Source: Candidatus Obscuribacter sp. | GTDB lineage: Bacteria > Cyanobacteriota > Vampirovibrionia > Obscuribacterales > Obscuribacteraceae | Reading direction: 5' to 3' | DNA length: 64,000 nt | NCBI GenBank assembly: GCA_016712465.1 | Contig: JADJQZ010000001.1 | Span: 124,001-188,000, forward strand | In this document: positions 43,081 through 51,927 of the stretch, in pieces | Layout: each line of letters opens with the position of its first letter | Position numbering within the stretch: the first letter of the stretch is position 1 | The notes under the pieces: generated by a model | Told to the model about the DNA's origin: nothing | Databases searched by the model: none | What the model saw: only the letters and a program-made list of their open reading frames with translations | Program-made: the position numbers and the translations under genes

Positions 43081-43203
43081 AGACACTGGGACCGGCAAAG
43101 TCTCGGCAGAGTCTCGGCAAAAGACCGGCAGAATCCAGACGGGAGATCGGCATGAGACCGGCAAGGTCCTGGCGAGAGACCGGCTAATGTCCGACTAGTG
43201 TCC
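43081..43203. repeat. degenerate GACCGGCA-type tandem repeats
   Basis: Variants of AGACCGGCA and AGTCTCGGCA recur about eight times at intervals of roughly 11-16 bp, ending with a direct repeat GTCCGACTA GT GTCCGACTA. It abuts the stop codon of the 627-aa leftward gene. The surrounding 42516-43205 region otherwise holds no gene that I can support. Confidence 0.6.
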
Positions 43204-43205
43204 GA

Positions 43206-45089
43206 CTATTCGATTTGTGCAAAGGCCCTGGTGAACTGGGCATTACCCCACAGCTCCGCACTGGCGTTGGGTCCGTGCATGATGCGATAGATGGCATTGA
43301 GAAGTTCCTCGGCCGTGCGCCTCTGCACAACAGGATTAGCTTCGTAGCCTTTGCGATCAAAGAAGTTGACTGTGGGCAGATGAGCATTCTTGGCTTCGAG
43401 CATGGCATCTGCCTGTCTGGGACCGGCTAGATTGGCAAGCTCCACAGCTGCGCCGAAATATTCGTTGCCCCTGGTCCTGCCGTAGGTGACAGCTTGTAGC
43501 TTGTCCACCAGGTTCTGGCTGGCATTCGACAGCGGTGTCTTTTCTCCGTGGCGCCTTTGACTGAGAATTTTGGTATTGAGGAAGCGCCAGTCTTCCTCTC
43601 CCAGATTTTCTTTTGAGAGAGCATCGCTCATGCCGACAGGCAGGGCTTTAATCTTTTCCTTGAGGGCATCATGTTTGTCTTGACCGCGAGTGGCGCGGGC
43701 GAACACTTCTTCAATGGCCCTTTCCTTTTGTTTATCCGGTAGAAAATCGAAGCGGTCGGCACGCTCGTTGATGGCTTGCGCTTTTAGCTCCAGTTTGAAG
43801 CGTGTTTCTTCTTTGAGAGTGTGGCCGACAACCTGGGCAAATTGGCGAGACTGCACAATCGGTCCAATATCGCCATCAAGATTGAGGGCATGCAGAGCTG
43901 TGGAAAACTGTCTGCCGCTAATACCAAGACCGGTGGGTTTTGTTGACTTTGCGAAGTCGACATAGAGCTGGTAGCGGGGGGCTCCCTCTTTGTCCAGGTA
44001 TTTGTCTTTGCTCTCGGGATGAGCTTTTACCATTTCCATCAGTTCCCGGTGCAAGGTCTTTTGCAAGTTTTCGTAGAGAGTGGCCTTCGTTTCTAACTCT
44101 TCTTTTCTGGGACTGTCTTTGGCCAGTTCCCGCAGCCTGTCGGCTACTACCTTGCCTTCTCCGTCTGCGAAAGTGAGATTGGTGCTCATTATTATCTGGT
44201 TGTAGCCGATAGCCGATGAGAGCGGATGCATCTGGCGCCGCTTGTCGGCCAACTCCCTGTGACCTTCCGCTTCCGGTTTGGTTAATTCCATGGGCACGCC
44301 GGAGAGCATGTCGTGAGTTGCTTTGCCTCCACCTTCGAAGGCGTAGATGTTGAGCACAATCTTTTCAGTCTCGGCTCGGGTCAGTCCAAGAGAGGCGCCT
44401 ACCCGCAGAGTCTCTCGCGCGTAATTACGTTTGAATTCTTCTTCTGTTATTTCTTTGACAGTGAAATCAGGCTGACTTTCATCAGCTGCGACCAGGCGAT
44501 TCAGGGCTTTCGATTGCATGAGCATGTCATCGACGGAAGGAAGTTTTGCACTACTGGACGGCTTCACGACCTCCATGCCGGATGGCTTGGCCGGACCTTC
44601 GTAGAAGGGTGGGAATTCCAGCACCGGTCGCCCATACTTCTTTTGACTTTCCACTGTGGACCAGTATCCTGCCAGCTCCTTCTGGTAATTCTCAAGGAAG
44701 TATTTGTAGCATTCCGCCCGGGATGCTTCCGGTTTGTGACAGCTGCTGTATAGATCTTCCGTGGCGAAACTCAAATAAGTTGGTTTGCTGCCGGCAGCAG
44801 GTTCCTGCCCGTTTGCAGCCTGTTCCGGCTGTGTATGCTGAGAGCGTGACTGATCGATTTGGGTTTGCCCTGTTTGTTTTCGATCCGCTGCTGTCGCCCC
44901 GGCTTGGGACCGGTCATTTGCTTCCTGGCGGTTCGAAATGATGGGCGGTTGTGTCGTTTTCAGCGGCGGAAAAGAGAATCTCTCAGGGGCGCCGGTGTAC
45001 ATCAGTGACTGGCTCTCCAGGGAATGGTTTTGAGCGGCGGCGCCAGCTTCGCCTTTGTGTCCGTGGGGTGTTGTGCTTGCTCTGTCCAT
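43206..45089 (-). CDS. large protein with lysozyme-like domain and disordered N-terminus
   Basis: The 627-aa product begins with about 100 residues of Gln/Ser/Thr/Pro-rich, probably disordered sequence. Around residues 235-300 it reads like a lytic-transglycosylase core: a candidate catalytic Glu252 in IYAFEGGGKATHDMLSG, then HPLSSAIGYNQII, the SSxxGxxQ-type motif. The rest is helical and charged. There is no signal peptide. It follows an alpha/beta hydrolase gene in the same direction, with repeat DNA between. The lysozyme-like reading is moderate; family unknown. Confidence 0.65.
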   Translation of the reverse strand: MDRASTTPHGHKGEAGAAAQNHSLESQSLMYTGAPERFSFPPLKTTQPPIISNRQEANDRSQAGATAADRKQTGQTQIDQSRSQHTQPEQAANGQEPAAGSKPTYLSFATEDLYSSCHKPEASRAECYKYFLENYQKELAGYWSTVESQKKYGRPVLEFPPFYEGPAKPSGMEVVKPSSSAKLPSVDDMLMQSKALNRLVAADESQPDFTVKEITEEEFKRNYARETLRVGASLGLTRAETEKIVLNIYAFEGGGKATHDMLSGVPMELTKPEAEGHRELADKRRQMHPLSSAIGYNQIIMSTNLTFADGEGKVVADRLRELAKDSPRKEELETKATLYENLQKTLHRELMEMVKAHPESKDKYLDKEGAPRYQLYVDFAKSTKPTGLGISGRQFSTALHALNLDGDIGPIVQSRQFAQVVGHTLKEETRFKLELKAQAINERADRFDFLPDKQKERAIEEVFARATRGQDKHDALKEKIKALPVGMSDALSKENLGEEDWRFLNTKILSQRRHGEKTPLSNASQNLVDKLQAVTYGRTRGNEYFGAAVELANLAGPRQADAMLEAKNAHLPTVNFFDRKGYEANPVVQRRTAEELLNAIYRIMHGPNASAELWGNAQFTRAFAQIE

Positions 45090-45090
45090 T

Positions 45091-45231
45091 TCTCAAACCA
45101 TTGTTTTGTCTGCTGCTCAAACTTTTGTTCGATGTGCTGCTCAAACCATTGTTCTATCTGTTGCTCAAACTTCTGCTCGATGTGCTGCTCAAACCATTGT
45201 TCTATCTGCTCCTCAAACTTTTGCTCGCTCT
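45091..45231. repeat. 24-bp tandem repeats encoding an 8-residue EQ-rich unit
   Basis: About six 24-bp units alternate between two versions. Read on the minus strand they give QIEQWFEQ and HIEQKFEQ in turn. That frame is open from inside the 3' end of the upstream gene to about 45020 but has no ATG, GTG or TTG start of its own. Confidence 0.85.
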
Positions 45232-45258
45232 GCCCGGCTGATGGCGCTGCGCCGATGC

Positions 45259-46284
45259 TTACCGCATGGCGCTGATAGTGCTGGCCAGACCTGGTGTATG
45301 CCTGAGAAGACCGAAGCCGGTGTCCTGGAAGACGCGGAAGTAATTGTCGGACACGTAGGGGCGAGTGCGCTCTTTCATAGCACCAGTCAGACCAACCGAG
45401 CCGATATTTGCTGTTGACGGAAAGAGTCGCCAGTCTTTGTCCAGCACGGGCGTGACCATGAAACGTGCTGCGCTGGAAAGTTTCAGCGCTAGGTCGTTTC
45501 TGTCGACGACAAAGTTAACTCGGTTTGCCGCTCGGTACATTTGCGGAAACATCTCGATATATTTTTCTGTAGCTTTGTCTCCGTGTAAAAAGGTGGCGGC
45601 TTTGACCGGCGGCATACCCAGGCTTTGCAAGGTGGATAGAGAGTTGCACAGCAGCGAGGCGCCGCGACTGTGGGCGATCAGATCCACATTCCCGCTGCCC
45701 AGCCGCTCCAGGAGAGTGACGATACCTCTGTCGATAAAAGGTTGGCTCTTGATGGCGGCCCTGGTGTCGTCCATAGTCTGTGAAACCATATCCACCACTC
45801 CTTCATTCTCTCTCGGGCTGCTGCTCGCCCAGTCGGCTACCACAATGGTGGCCTGCATTGAACGAGCCATTTGCCCGGCATTGAAAGCGGCTACACCCGG
45901 GGCATTGCGAATTCCGGGAATGTAGATGCCGAGCTTGCCATTATTGGTTTCTTTTGAGCGAGCGATTTCAGCCAGGTACTGCTCACTACTCAGTAACGTT
46001 ATATCGCCTGCAGTTTCCGCTACTAGAGCCGATTTGCTGTCTGTTTCGAAGCGAATGGTCTGTTTGTAGTAGCTGGTGTTCTTATCCAGATCCTCCAGTT
46101 CCATAAGGGGTAAGAAACTTTTACCGTCGGCTGCCGGAGTGCGGTTGGTGAAGCCATACACAGTTACCTCGCCGGCTCCGGGGCTGGAAGATTCAAGGTC
46201 CCTTCCCCCTTCCTGCGAAGTTTCCCGGGAGAGTCGCGCCTGCCGTTCATACCTGGTAGTGTCCGACTTCAGGTGGTTTTCCAT
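45259..46284 (-). CDS. alpha/beta hydrolase (DUF900-like)
   Basis: The 341-aa protein has an 85-residue charged N-terminal region, then an alpha/beta hydrolase core: LGIYIPGIRN, ATIVVADW, and the nucleophile elbow VDLIAHSRGASLLCNSL with Ser in AHSRG. The C-terminal part holds VNFVVDRNDLAL, the probable acid residue. This layout matches the DUF900-type hydrolases. No signal peptide. Its start overlaps the end of the upstream gene by 16 nt, so translation is probably coupled. Substrate unknown. Confidence 0.8.
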   Translation of the reverse strand: MENHLKSDTTRYERQARLSRETSQEGGRDLESSSPGAGEVTVYGFTNRTPAADGKSFLPLMELEDLDKNTSYYKQTIRFETDSKSALVAETAGDITLLSSEQYLAEIARSKETNNGKLGIYIPGIRNAPGVAAFNAGQMARSMQATIVVADWASSSPRENEGVVDMVSQTMDDTRAAIKSQPFIDRGIVTLLERLGSGNVDLIAHSRGASLLCNSLSTLQSLGMPPVKAATFLHGDKATEKYIEMFPQMYRAANRVNFVVDRNDLALKLSSAARFMVTPVLDKDWRLFPSTANIGSVGLTGAMKERTRPYVSDNYFRVFQDTGFGLLRHTPGLASTISAMR

Positions 46285-47978
46285 GGCTTCGCTTCCTGCC
46301 CGATGCGGTATTCGACGGCTGTTTGACTTGCCGCTTGAGCGCCGGACGAAAGACGCTCACCTGAAAGAGCGGCAGTGTAGGTTTCTGCGGTTTGAATTTG
46401 TATTTCGGTGCTTGCCTCTCCCTGGTTGGTGGCGTAGAAGGTCATAAAGTCGCCGCCTTTGTTCAGGTTGGCAGAATAGGTTTTCGCTTTGCCTCCGCCC
46501 TTGCGGGGGCGACCCTTGGCCGGTGCCCATTCGAAGCCGGCTGCTTCAAGCAAGGCCAATCTGCTCAGGGAAAGTTGATTGAGGCGCCAGGCCTGGCGCT
46601 GATGGCAAACCCAGCGAGCCAAAGTGGGGTTCTCTTTCCAGCGATGGGGCACCCGGCAGTGTCCGAAACGAAAGCGAAAACTGCGCAGCTCTTCCAATCT
46701 TTCGTACCATTTGCGGTCTAAGACCTGGAAGTCGAAGCCCAGCTTAGTCAGTTGGTCGATGCGGCTCTGGGACACCGCTTTACGGCGGCAGTCTTTGCGC
46801 AAGTTGCGTACCCAGGTGGCCAGTTCGGGATTCTCCGGATAATACATGGGCACAAAACTATGACCGTGCTGTTTGATGAATTTCTCCAGTTCTTCAATGT
46901 GGGAGGCCCAGTTGCTGCGGCTCGATTGCCAGTGAAAGCCGACTTGATCCAGGGCCTGCACTCGTGAGTCAGGCAGCAAACCTTTCTTGCGGCGGCTTCT
47001 CAAATTGGCGGTCCATATGGCCAGCTTGGGGTCTTGCTTGTATCTTCTGGGAACATCGCAGTGTCCGTGAATTTCTTTGAAGGCCAGAAGAGCTTGATAC
47101 ATGGCGCAGAAGTTGGCATCGCGGTCTACGACTGCCGCTTTGACGCGGTTCGTGCTATCTGCCATGAGATTGCCGGTGAGGCTGCCGGCCTCTTTCTTGA
47201 GGTTATAAGCTTGCACGAAATAGCTGAGCTTTTCATAGCTCCTGGCGATCATCAGTCTTGCTGAAATTCGTAGCTGCTTGAGGGCCAGGGTGTGGTTCTC
47301 GATTTCCGAGAGCCTTTCGAGAATGCGCTTCTCCAGTTTGTCTTGTTTGTGGTGCTGTTCAAGAGCCATAGCCAAATGTGGGTGGCCGGCCAGGAAGTCT
47401 TGCAGTTTCTCGTGAGTCTGGTGGGTGTCCCGGCCGTTCAGAAGTTTATAAATTGCTTCGATGACTTCCTCGAGTTTGAGTGCGTCCGCCTCATCACCAA
47501 TCGGTTGTTCTCCGCCTGCAGTGCCGAGATCAGCCAGGTAGCTTTCGATGCTGTTCCTCAGGTTGCGCTTCTGGGTTGAGGCCTGGATGAGGATTATCTG
47601 GGCTCTTTCAACTTCTTTGAGGGCGTTGAGGCGGGCTGTGTCGTAGCGCTTGTCGGTTTGTTCAACGATTAGCTGAAAATGGCGCAATGCCGGTTTCGCT
47701 TCGTTCACCGCCAGCCCGCGATAGATGTTCTCGAACTGCTTTAGTTGCGCTTCCAGCTCATCAATCAGTTCATTGCCCTGGGATTGCACAGGGCCTTCTT
47801 CCTTCCGTTCTTGTAGAGTCTGGCAGAACGCCGCAGCTTCTTTAGGCTCCTGGCTCTGGCTTGGAACAGCAACTGAAAATGGAAGTTTGCCCTCTGCGGC
47901 AAGCTGACCTTGCCCGAGTGCAGAGCCGGAAACCGGACCGCTCAGGGCTGTATGGGAATGTAGCGCACCATTGCTCAT
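46269..47978 (-). CDS. protein with three helicase-associated (HA) domains, no helicase
   Basis: The 569-aa protein has a disordered N-terminus, a helical region (about 60-290), then three HA domains, each with an aromatic start, HGHxxVP- or FGHCRVP-type motif, LAxWxxxxR and a closing LGF/AGF-aromatic. They are at about residues 288-350, 352-415 and 416-480. HA domains bind nucleic acid or protein next to helicases, but here no helicase motor is present. The C-terminal 85 residues are low complexity. I start at ATG 47978; a TTG five codons earlier is possible. It is the first gene of the three-gene leftward set. Confidence 0.85.
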   Translation of the reverse strand: MSNGALHSHTALSGPVSGSALGQGQLAAEGKLPFSVAVPSQSQEPKEAAAFCQTLQERKEEGPVQSQGNELIDELEAQLKQFENIYRGLAVNEAKPALRHFQLIVEQTDKRYDTARLNALKEVERAQIILIQASTQKRNLRNSIESYLADLGTAGGEQPIGDEADALKLEEVIEAIYKLLNGRDTHQTHEKLQDFLAGHPHLAMALEQHHKQDKLEKRILERLSEIENHTLALKQLRISARLMIARSYEKLSYFVQAYNLKKEAGSLTGNLMADSTNRVKAAVVDRDANFCAMYQALLAFKEIHGHCDVPRRYKQDPKLAIWTANLRSRRKKGLLPDSRVQALDQVGFHWQSSRSNWASHIEELEKFIKQHGHSFVPMYYPENPELATWVRNLRKDCRRKAVSQSRIDQLTKLGFDFQVLDRKWYERLEELRSFRFRFGHCRVPHRWKENPTLARWVCHQRQAWRLNQLSLSRLALLEAAGFEWAPAKGRPRKGGGKAKTYSANLNKGGDFMTFYATNQGEASTEIQIQTAETYTAALSGERLSSGAQAASQTAVEYRIGQEAKPWKTT

Positions 47979-48073
47979 TGTTTGGGCCCTCAATACAAAT
48001 CATCAAGTGGGGATGTGTTTTGCAGGATAGGCGCGAGCGTATAAAATCTGGATCAAATCCGCCTCGACGTTTG

Positions 48074-48079
48074 TATAAT
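48074..48079 (+). promoter_or_regulatory. -10 element of the response regulator gene
   Basis: A perfect TATAAT lies 34 nt before the ATG of the regulator gene. The -35 at the right distance (GATCAA) is weak. The divergent HA-domain gene shares this intergenic region. Confidence 0.5.
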
Positions 48080-48112
48080 TGCCTGGCTAAACCCAAAGGA
48101 AAGTAGGCGGCG

Positions 48113-48790
48113 ATGTCCAAGGTTTTGATTGTTGATGACGACGTACTTCTAAGTCACTCTCTCAAGCTTTACCTTGAGGAACAAAATTATGTGGTGGAAA
48201 CCATCGGCGACGGCGAGGATGCTCTTCACCTGCTGCGTAGTTTTCCTTACGATGCCATCATTCTTGACTGGAACCTTCCGGGTATGAGTGGTGAAACGGT
48301 TTGTCTTGAATACCGGAAAGGCGGCGGACAGGCGCCGATAATTTTTCTTACCGGACAAAACGATATTAGTTTTATAGAACGCGGTCTGGGAGTCGGCGCG
48401 GATGATTATTTGACCAAGCCATTTGAGGTGCGGGAATTGGCGGCGCGGCTGCGCAGTATGTTCAGGCGTCGCCGCGGCGAGTTTGAGGCGGAACTGCGTG
48501 CATTCAATATAGTGTTGAAACCGGAATTGAATCTGCTCGTCAGCGATGATACGAAGATTACTCTCCGACCCAAGGAAACAGCTGTTCTAGAGTATCTTAT
48601 GCGGAATCCTAATCGCATCTTCAGCGCCCAGCAACTGCTTGATTCAGTCTGGTCGGCCGATAGCACCGCCACAGCCAATACAGTGCGTACCTGGATGGGG
48701 CTCTTGCGGCAGAAGTTGGCTCAGGTAGGGCGGGAGACTCTGATCAGAACTGTGCCCGGCGCCGGTTATGTACTGGACCTTCCTGATTGA
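48113..48790 (+). CDS. OmpR-type response regulator
   Basis: The 225-aa protein has a receiver domain with the acidic triplet DDD (8-10), phospho-acceptor D52 in LDWNLPG, T80 in IIFLTG and K102 in LTKPF. A winged-helix DNA-binding domain follows (RPKETAVLEYLMRNPNRIFS, NTVRTWMGLLRQKL, IRTVPGAGYVL). It should activate or repress transcription on phosphorylation. The partner is probably the unusual histidine kinase encoded convergently 40 bp downstream. Confidence 0.93.
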   Translation: MSKVLIVDDDVLLSHSLKLYLEEQNYVVETIGDGEDALHLLRSFPYDAIILDWNLPGMSGETVCLEYRKGGGQAPIIFLTGQNDISFIERGLGVGADDYLTKPFEVRELAARLRSMFRRRRGEFEAELRAFNIVLKPELNLLVSDDTKITLRPKETAVLEYLMRNPNRIFSAQQLLDSVWSADSTATANTVRTWMGLLRQKLAQVGRETLIRTVPGAGYVLDLPD

Positions 48791-48831
48791 TAAAGGCGAA
48801 AGAGAAAGCTGATATAGAAAGCCCCTTGCAC

Positions 48832-51800
48832 TCAGCTCTTGCTCAGGGTGATTTCATTGGCGCCATGGCTGCTCAGTTTCAACCGCATTTGGTTTGCTTG
48901 AGCCAGTTGTTCCAGAATGGCCAGAGCGAGAAGCTCTTTCAACCTGCCCGGCTCTCGAGGGCGGGTGAGCTTGATCGGTAGATCATACTGGGCTCCCAAC
49001 GGTTGTCCTTCGTCCTTGATGGAGAGAGACAGTCCTCGTTTGTGGTTGAGCTTGATTATTACTTGCGTCTGCGCGGGGGCATTATCGACGGCCACTTTGA
49101 TGGCGCATTCCAGCATTTGCAAGAACAGATCGCTATCCACGTGCCCTGCCAGTCTGAGATTGCCTTCGGGGCAGTCCTCCAGTTCCAGACCGATGTCACG
49201 CGCTCCTGAGCGGTCGGCCTGATTGGCTATAGCTTCATAGAGAAGCTCTTGCCAGTTGATTGGCTCGGATTGTTCCAACTCCCGTGCGGCGGCAGTGTCT
49301 GAAAGCGCCTTCTGCGGGGCGGTTTTCAACTTGTTCAAGGTAAGCAGGTCGTTTATCAGCTCAGAACCCTCATAGATACCTGCCGTAGCCTGCCTGAACA
49401 GCTTGCTCGTGTCGAGCCGCCCGGCACCTCGCGCATCTGTTTGCGGCTCTAACTTGGCCAGGGTCTCCAGGGCGATCTGAATACTCTGCATGGGGGCGCG
49501 AATGTCATGGGCGAGGCTGTTCATGAGTTGTTCTCGACTCCGTTCCGCCTCTTTGAGACCGTCAAAAGCCAGAGCCAGCTCCTCTTTCAACTGGTCTAAC
49601 TCATCCGTGATTTTCTGCGGATGTTCCACCGTATTATTTTCGGCCAGTAAGAGTGATGTGCGGGCCAGCTCTACCACTCGCTTGCTCAGAATTTTGGCGT
49701 AGAGAAATGGGATAAGCGTGGCCATGGTCAAGTTGAAGAGCAAGATGATCAGGAGCGAATCTTTGACGAGCTTCTGTTTCTCGGCTTCCGCTTCCAAAAG
49801 GGTGGAGAGGCGCGCAAACTGGTGCTCAAGAACATTTGACATTTTGGCCGATAGTAATTCACCGCGCTTGAGAGAATGGGCGAAGGAGCCGATAAAGTCT
49901 TCCGACTCCAGGGCTCCCATTACATCCAGAGACTTTTCGATGCGTGAGCTTTCGTTGTCGGCGGCGGCTTGCAGGGCTTTGAGTATGTAAACGTCTTCGG
50001 CTTCGTCTAGAGCGCCGGGTGCTTCCGCTTTGGCCAGGGTGCGGATCTTCTGAACGCATTCTTTGGCTCGCCCTTCATAGCGACCATCCTGCAAGGCCAG
50101 ATAGAGTGCGGCACTGTAGCCGCCATTAAAAGCATTCAGCCAGATGCGGCTCGTACCCGAGGTTATTTCTTGCTGGCGCTTGATCTTGGCCAGCACCTGG
50201 GAGGCTGCTTCCATATTTGTATAGATCCAGCCCAGGGCCAGAGCCTGGGTAACCAGCGGTAAGAAGAGCAAGAGCAACATCTTGCGGAACATGGGCGACG
50301 AAAAGGCAGAGCCTGTGCCTGGTTTGCTTTGGGCGTTCTGCTTTTGCGGCTCTCCGCTGCCTTCTTTACCGCTTTCTTCTTGCTCCAGCCAGGGTGCCGA
50401 TGAAAGCAGGGCTTGTGGCAGGGTGAACCAGAACTGCGTTTCCCCTCCCTTGCGATCGTAGCCGATTCGTCCGCCCAGGTTTTGTACCAGGCGCTGACAG
50501 ATGGAAAGCCCCAGACCGAAACCTTCTTGCTTCTGGCGGCTATCTGCCTGGTAGTGCTCCTGAAAGATGAGCGCTTCATCGGACTTGCTTAAACCTTGAC
50601 CCTGGTCGATGACGCTGATTTTGAGTTTGTCATCGTCGGCCCGGCTTGTCAGGCGAATTTGAGTGCCTGGCGGTGCAAACTTGATGGCATTGCTGACCAG
50701 GTTGCTTGTTATGCGTTCAAAGCTTTCTGGTTCGCTCATGATGTAGGTATCGGCGCATTCGTTTTTTAAGATGAGATTGCGCTTTTGAGCCAGGGGTGCC
50801 AGTTCTGTCAGGACCTTCTGGCACTTTTCCCGGACGGAAAAGTATGACAGGTCAGCTTCGTCAATGACCGCTTGCCCATCCGTGAGGGAAGCGTTGATGG
50901 TTTCCAGGTCGCGCAGGAAGCTTTCGATCTTATTGGCGGCAAGCTCGATTACGCCTGTCCACTTGGAGTAGACCGCGCTATTGGACCGGTAGGCTTCTCC
51001 CTGCTTGAGATGCTCTACTACCTGCAAAGCTTTGGCGGTCGGCTCGCGAACGGCGCCGGTAATAATCTTGGTCAGCATAATCCGTTCTTGTTCGGTGCCG
51101 GCCAGCTTCCTTCTCAATTGCTGAAAGGCGGCCTCAATTACGGAAAACTCGTCATCATCATCATCATTGCCGTCTTCGTCGGTTTCGGCGCTATCTTGAG
51201 TCGAGCCGTTCTTACTGCTTGGACCGGGAAAAATCTGCCAGGCCTGGTTGGAGAGGGTGGCGATACGCTGCATGATAGTCCGGCTGAAGTAGGCGCAGAT
51301 GAGCACGGCCAGGGTCAAGGAAAGCAGGACGGAAGCGAGTGTGGCACCGTAGGTAATGGCGCGCAGGTTCTCCCACTCTTGCCAGAGCGCTAGAGCAGCT
51401 TCATTATTGGTCTGTAAGTAGATTTCTGTTTTGCTGGCTTGCTCGATGGTTTCTTTGATCAAACCCAGATAACTCTTGAGCCGGTCGCTGTTGCTGTGAA
51501 ACTCTGCTTTCATCAGCTGTTTTGCCACCCGGTCCACCTTCAGTTCAAGGTCGTGGCAGGCGGTGGCCAACTTTCTCAATTCCGGCTCGGCAATTTGCTT
51601 GAGAGCCGGGTTTTGTAGCGCTTTGTCGGCCAGGGGGTGGGCTGGCTTTTCCTGGGAAAAACAAGGAGACAATTTCTTGTAGCCGCGATTGATCACTTCG
51701 GCAAAGGCATTTTCAGCTATTCTAGATTGGCTGAGCAGGGTCCTTACCCTGGTTGCAATGCCTGTGCCTTCTTCATAGAGCCTGCTTATGGAGAGCAGGC

Positions 51801-51927
51801 AGACTGTGCTGGCCAGAAGCGGTAGCACCGTTATTAATAGACCCTTTCTGAAAAAAGAAGGTCGGTAACCGTAGCTCTTATTAATCGCGCCTTTTTCAGA
51901 ATGGGAAGTCGGCGTTTTGATTGGCAC
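48832..51927 (-). CDS. double histidine kinase with split catalytic functions
   Basis: The 1031-aa protein is two sensor kinases in one chain. Half 1 has spans at about 30-47 and 190-212, a dimerisation/H-box region in which Gly291 (TGAVREP) replaces the phospho-acceptor His, and an intact ATPase (N409/N413, DQGQGL at 441, GFGLGL near 470). Half 2 has spans at about 548-568 and 723-743 and a good H-box with His807 (LAHDIRAP). Its ATPase is ruined: the N-box Asn is replaced by Cys941, DEGQPLG stands for DxGxG, and there is no G2 box. The GTG start overlaps the upstream TPR gene. The cognate regulator is probably the convergent OmpR-type gene. Confidence 0.9.
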   Translation of the reverse strand: MPIKTPTSHSEKGAINKSYGYRPSFFRKGLLITVLPLLASTVCLLSISRLYEEGTGIATRVRTLLSQSRIAENAFAEVINRGYKKLSPCFSQEKPAHPLADKALQNPALKQIAEPELRKLATACHDLELKVDRVAKQLMKAEFHSNSDRLKSYLGLIKETIEQASKTEIYLQTNNEAALALWQEWENLRAITYGATLASVLLSLTLAVLICAYFSRTIMQRIATLSNQAWQIFPGPSSKNGSTQDSAETDEDGNDDDDDEFSVIEAAFQQLRRKLAGTEQERIMLTKIITGAVREPTAKALQVVEHLKQGEAYRSNSAVYSKWTGVIELAANKIESFLRDLETINASLTDGQAVIDEADLSYFSVREKCQKVLTELAPLAQKRNLILKNECADTYIMSEPESFERITSNLVSNAIKFAPPGTQIRLTSRADDDKLKISVIDQGQGLSKSDEALIFQEHYQADSRQKQEGFGLGLSICQRLVQNLGGRIGYDRKGGETQFWFTLPQALLSSAPWLEQEESGKEGSGEPQKQNAQSKPGTGSAFSSPMFRKMLLLLFLPLVTQALALGWIYTNMEAASQVLAKIKRQQEITSGTSRIWLNAFNGGYSAALYLALQDGRYEGRAKECVQKIRTLAKAEAPGALDEAEDVYILKALQAAADNESSRIEKSLDVMGALESEDFIGSFAHSLKRGELLSAKMSNVLEHQFARLSTLLEAEAEKQKLVKDSLLIILLFNLTMATLIPFLYAKILSKRVVELARTSLLLAENNTVEHPQKITDELDQLKEELALAFDGLKEAERSREQLMNSLAHDIRAPMQSIQIALETLAKLEPQTDARGAGRLDTSKLFRQATAGIYEGSELINDLLTLNKLKTAPQKALSDTAAARELEQSEPINWQELLYEAIANQADRSGARDIGLELEDCPEGNLRLAGHVDSDLFLQMLECAIKVAVDNAPAQTQVIIKLNHKRGLSLSIKDEGQPLGAQYDLPIKLTRPREPGRLKELLALAILEQLAQANQMRLKLSSHGANEITLSKS

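Noticed and set aside
44951..45241. Rightward frame with Leu-Lys repeats (KPLFYLLLKLLLD type)
   Set aside because: It is the reverse reading of the 24-bp repeats; the minus-strand EQ-rich helix is more protein-like and the frame overlaps the start of a real leftward gene.
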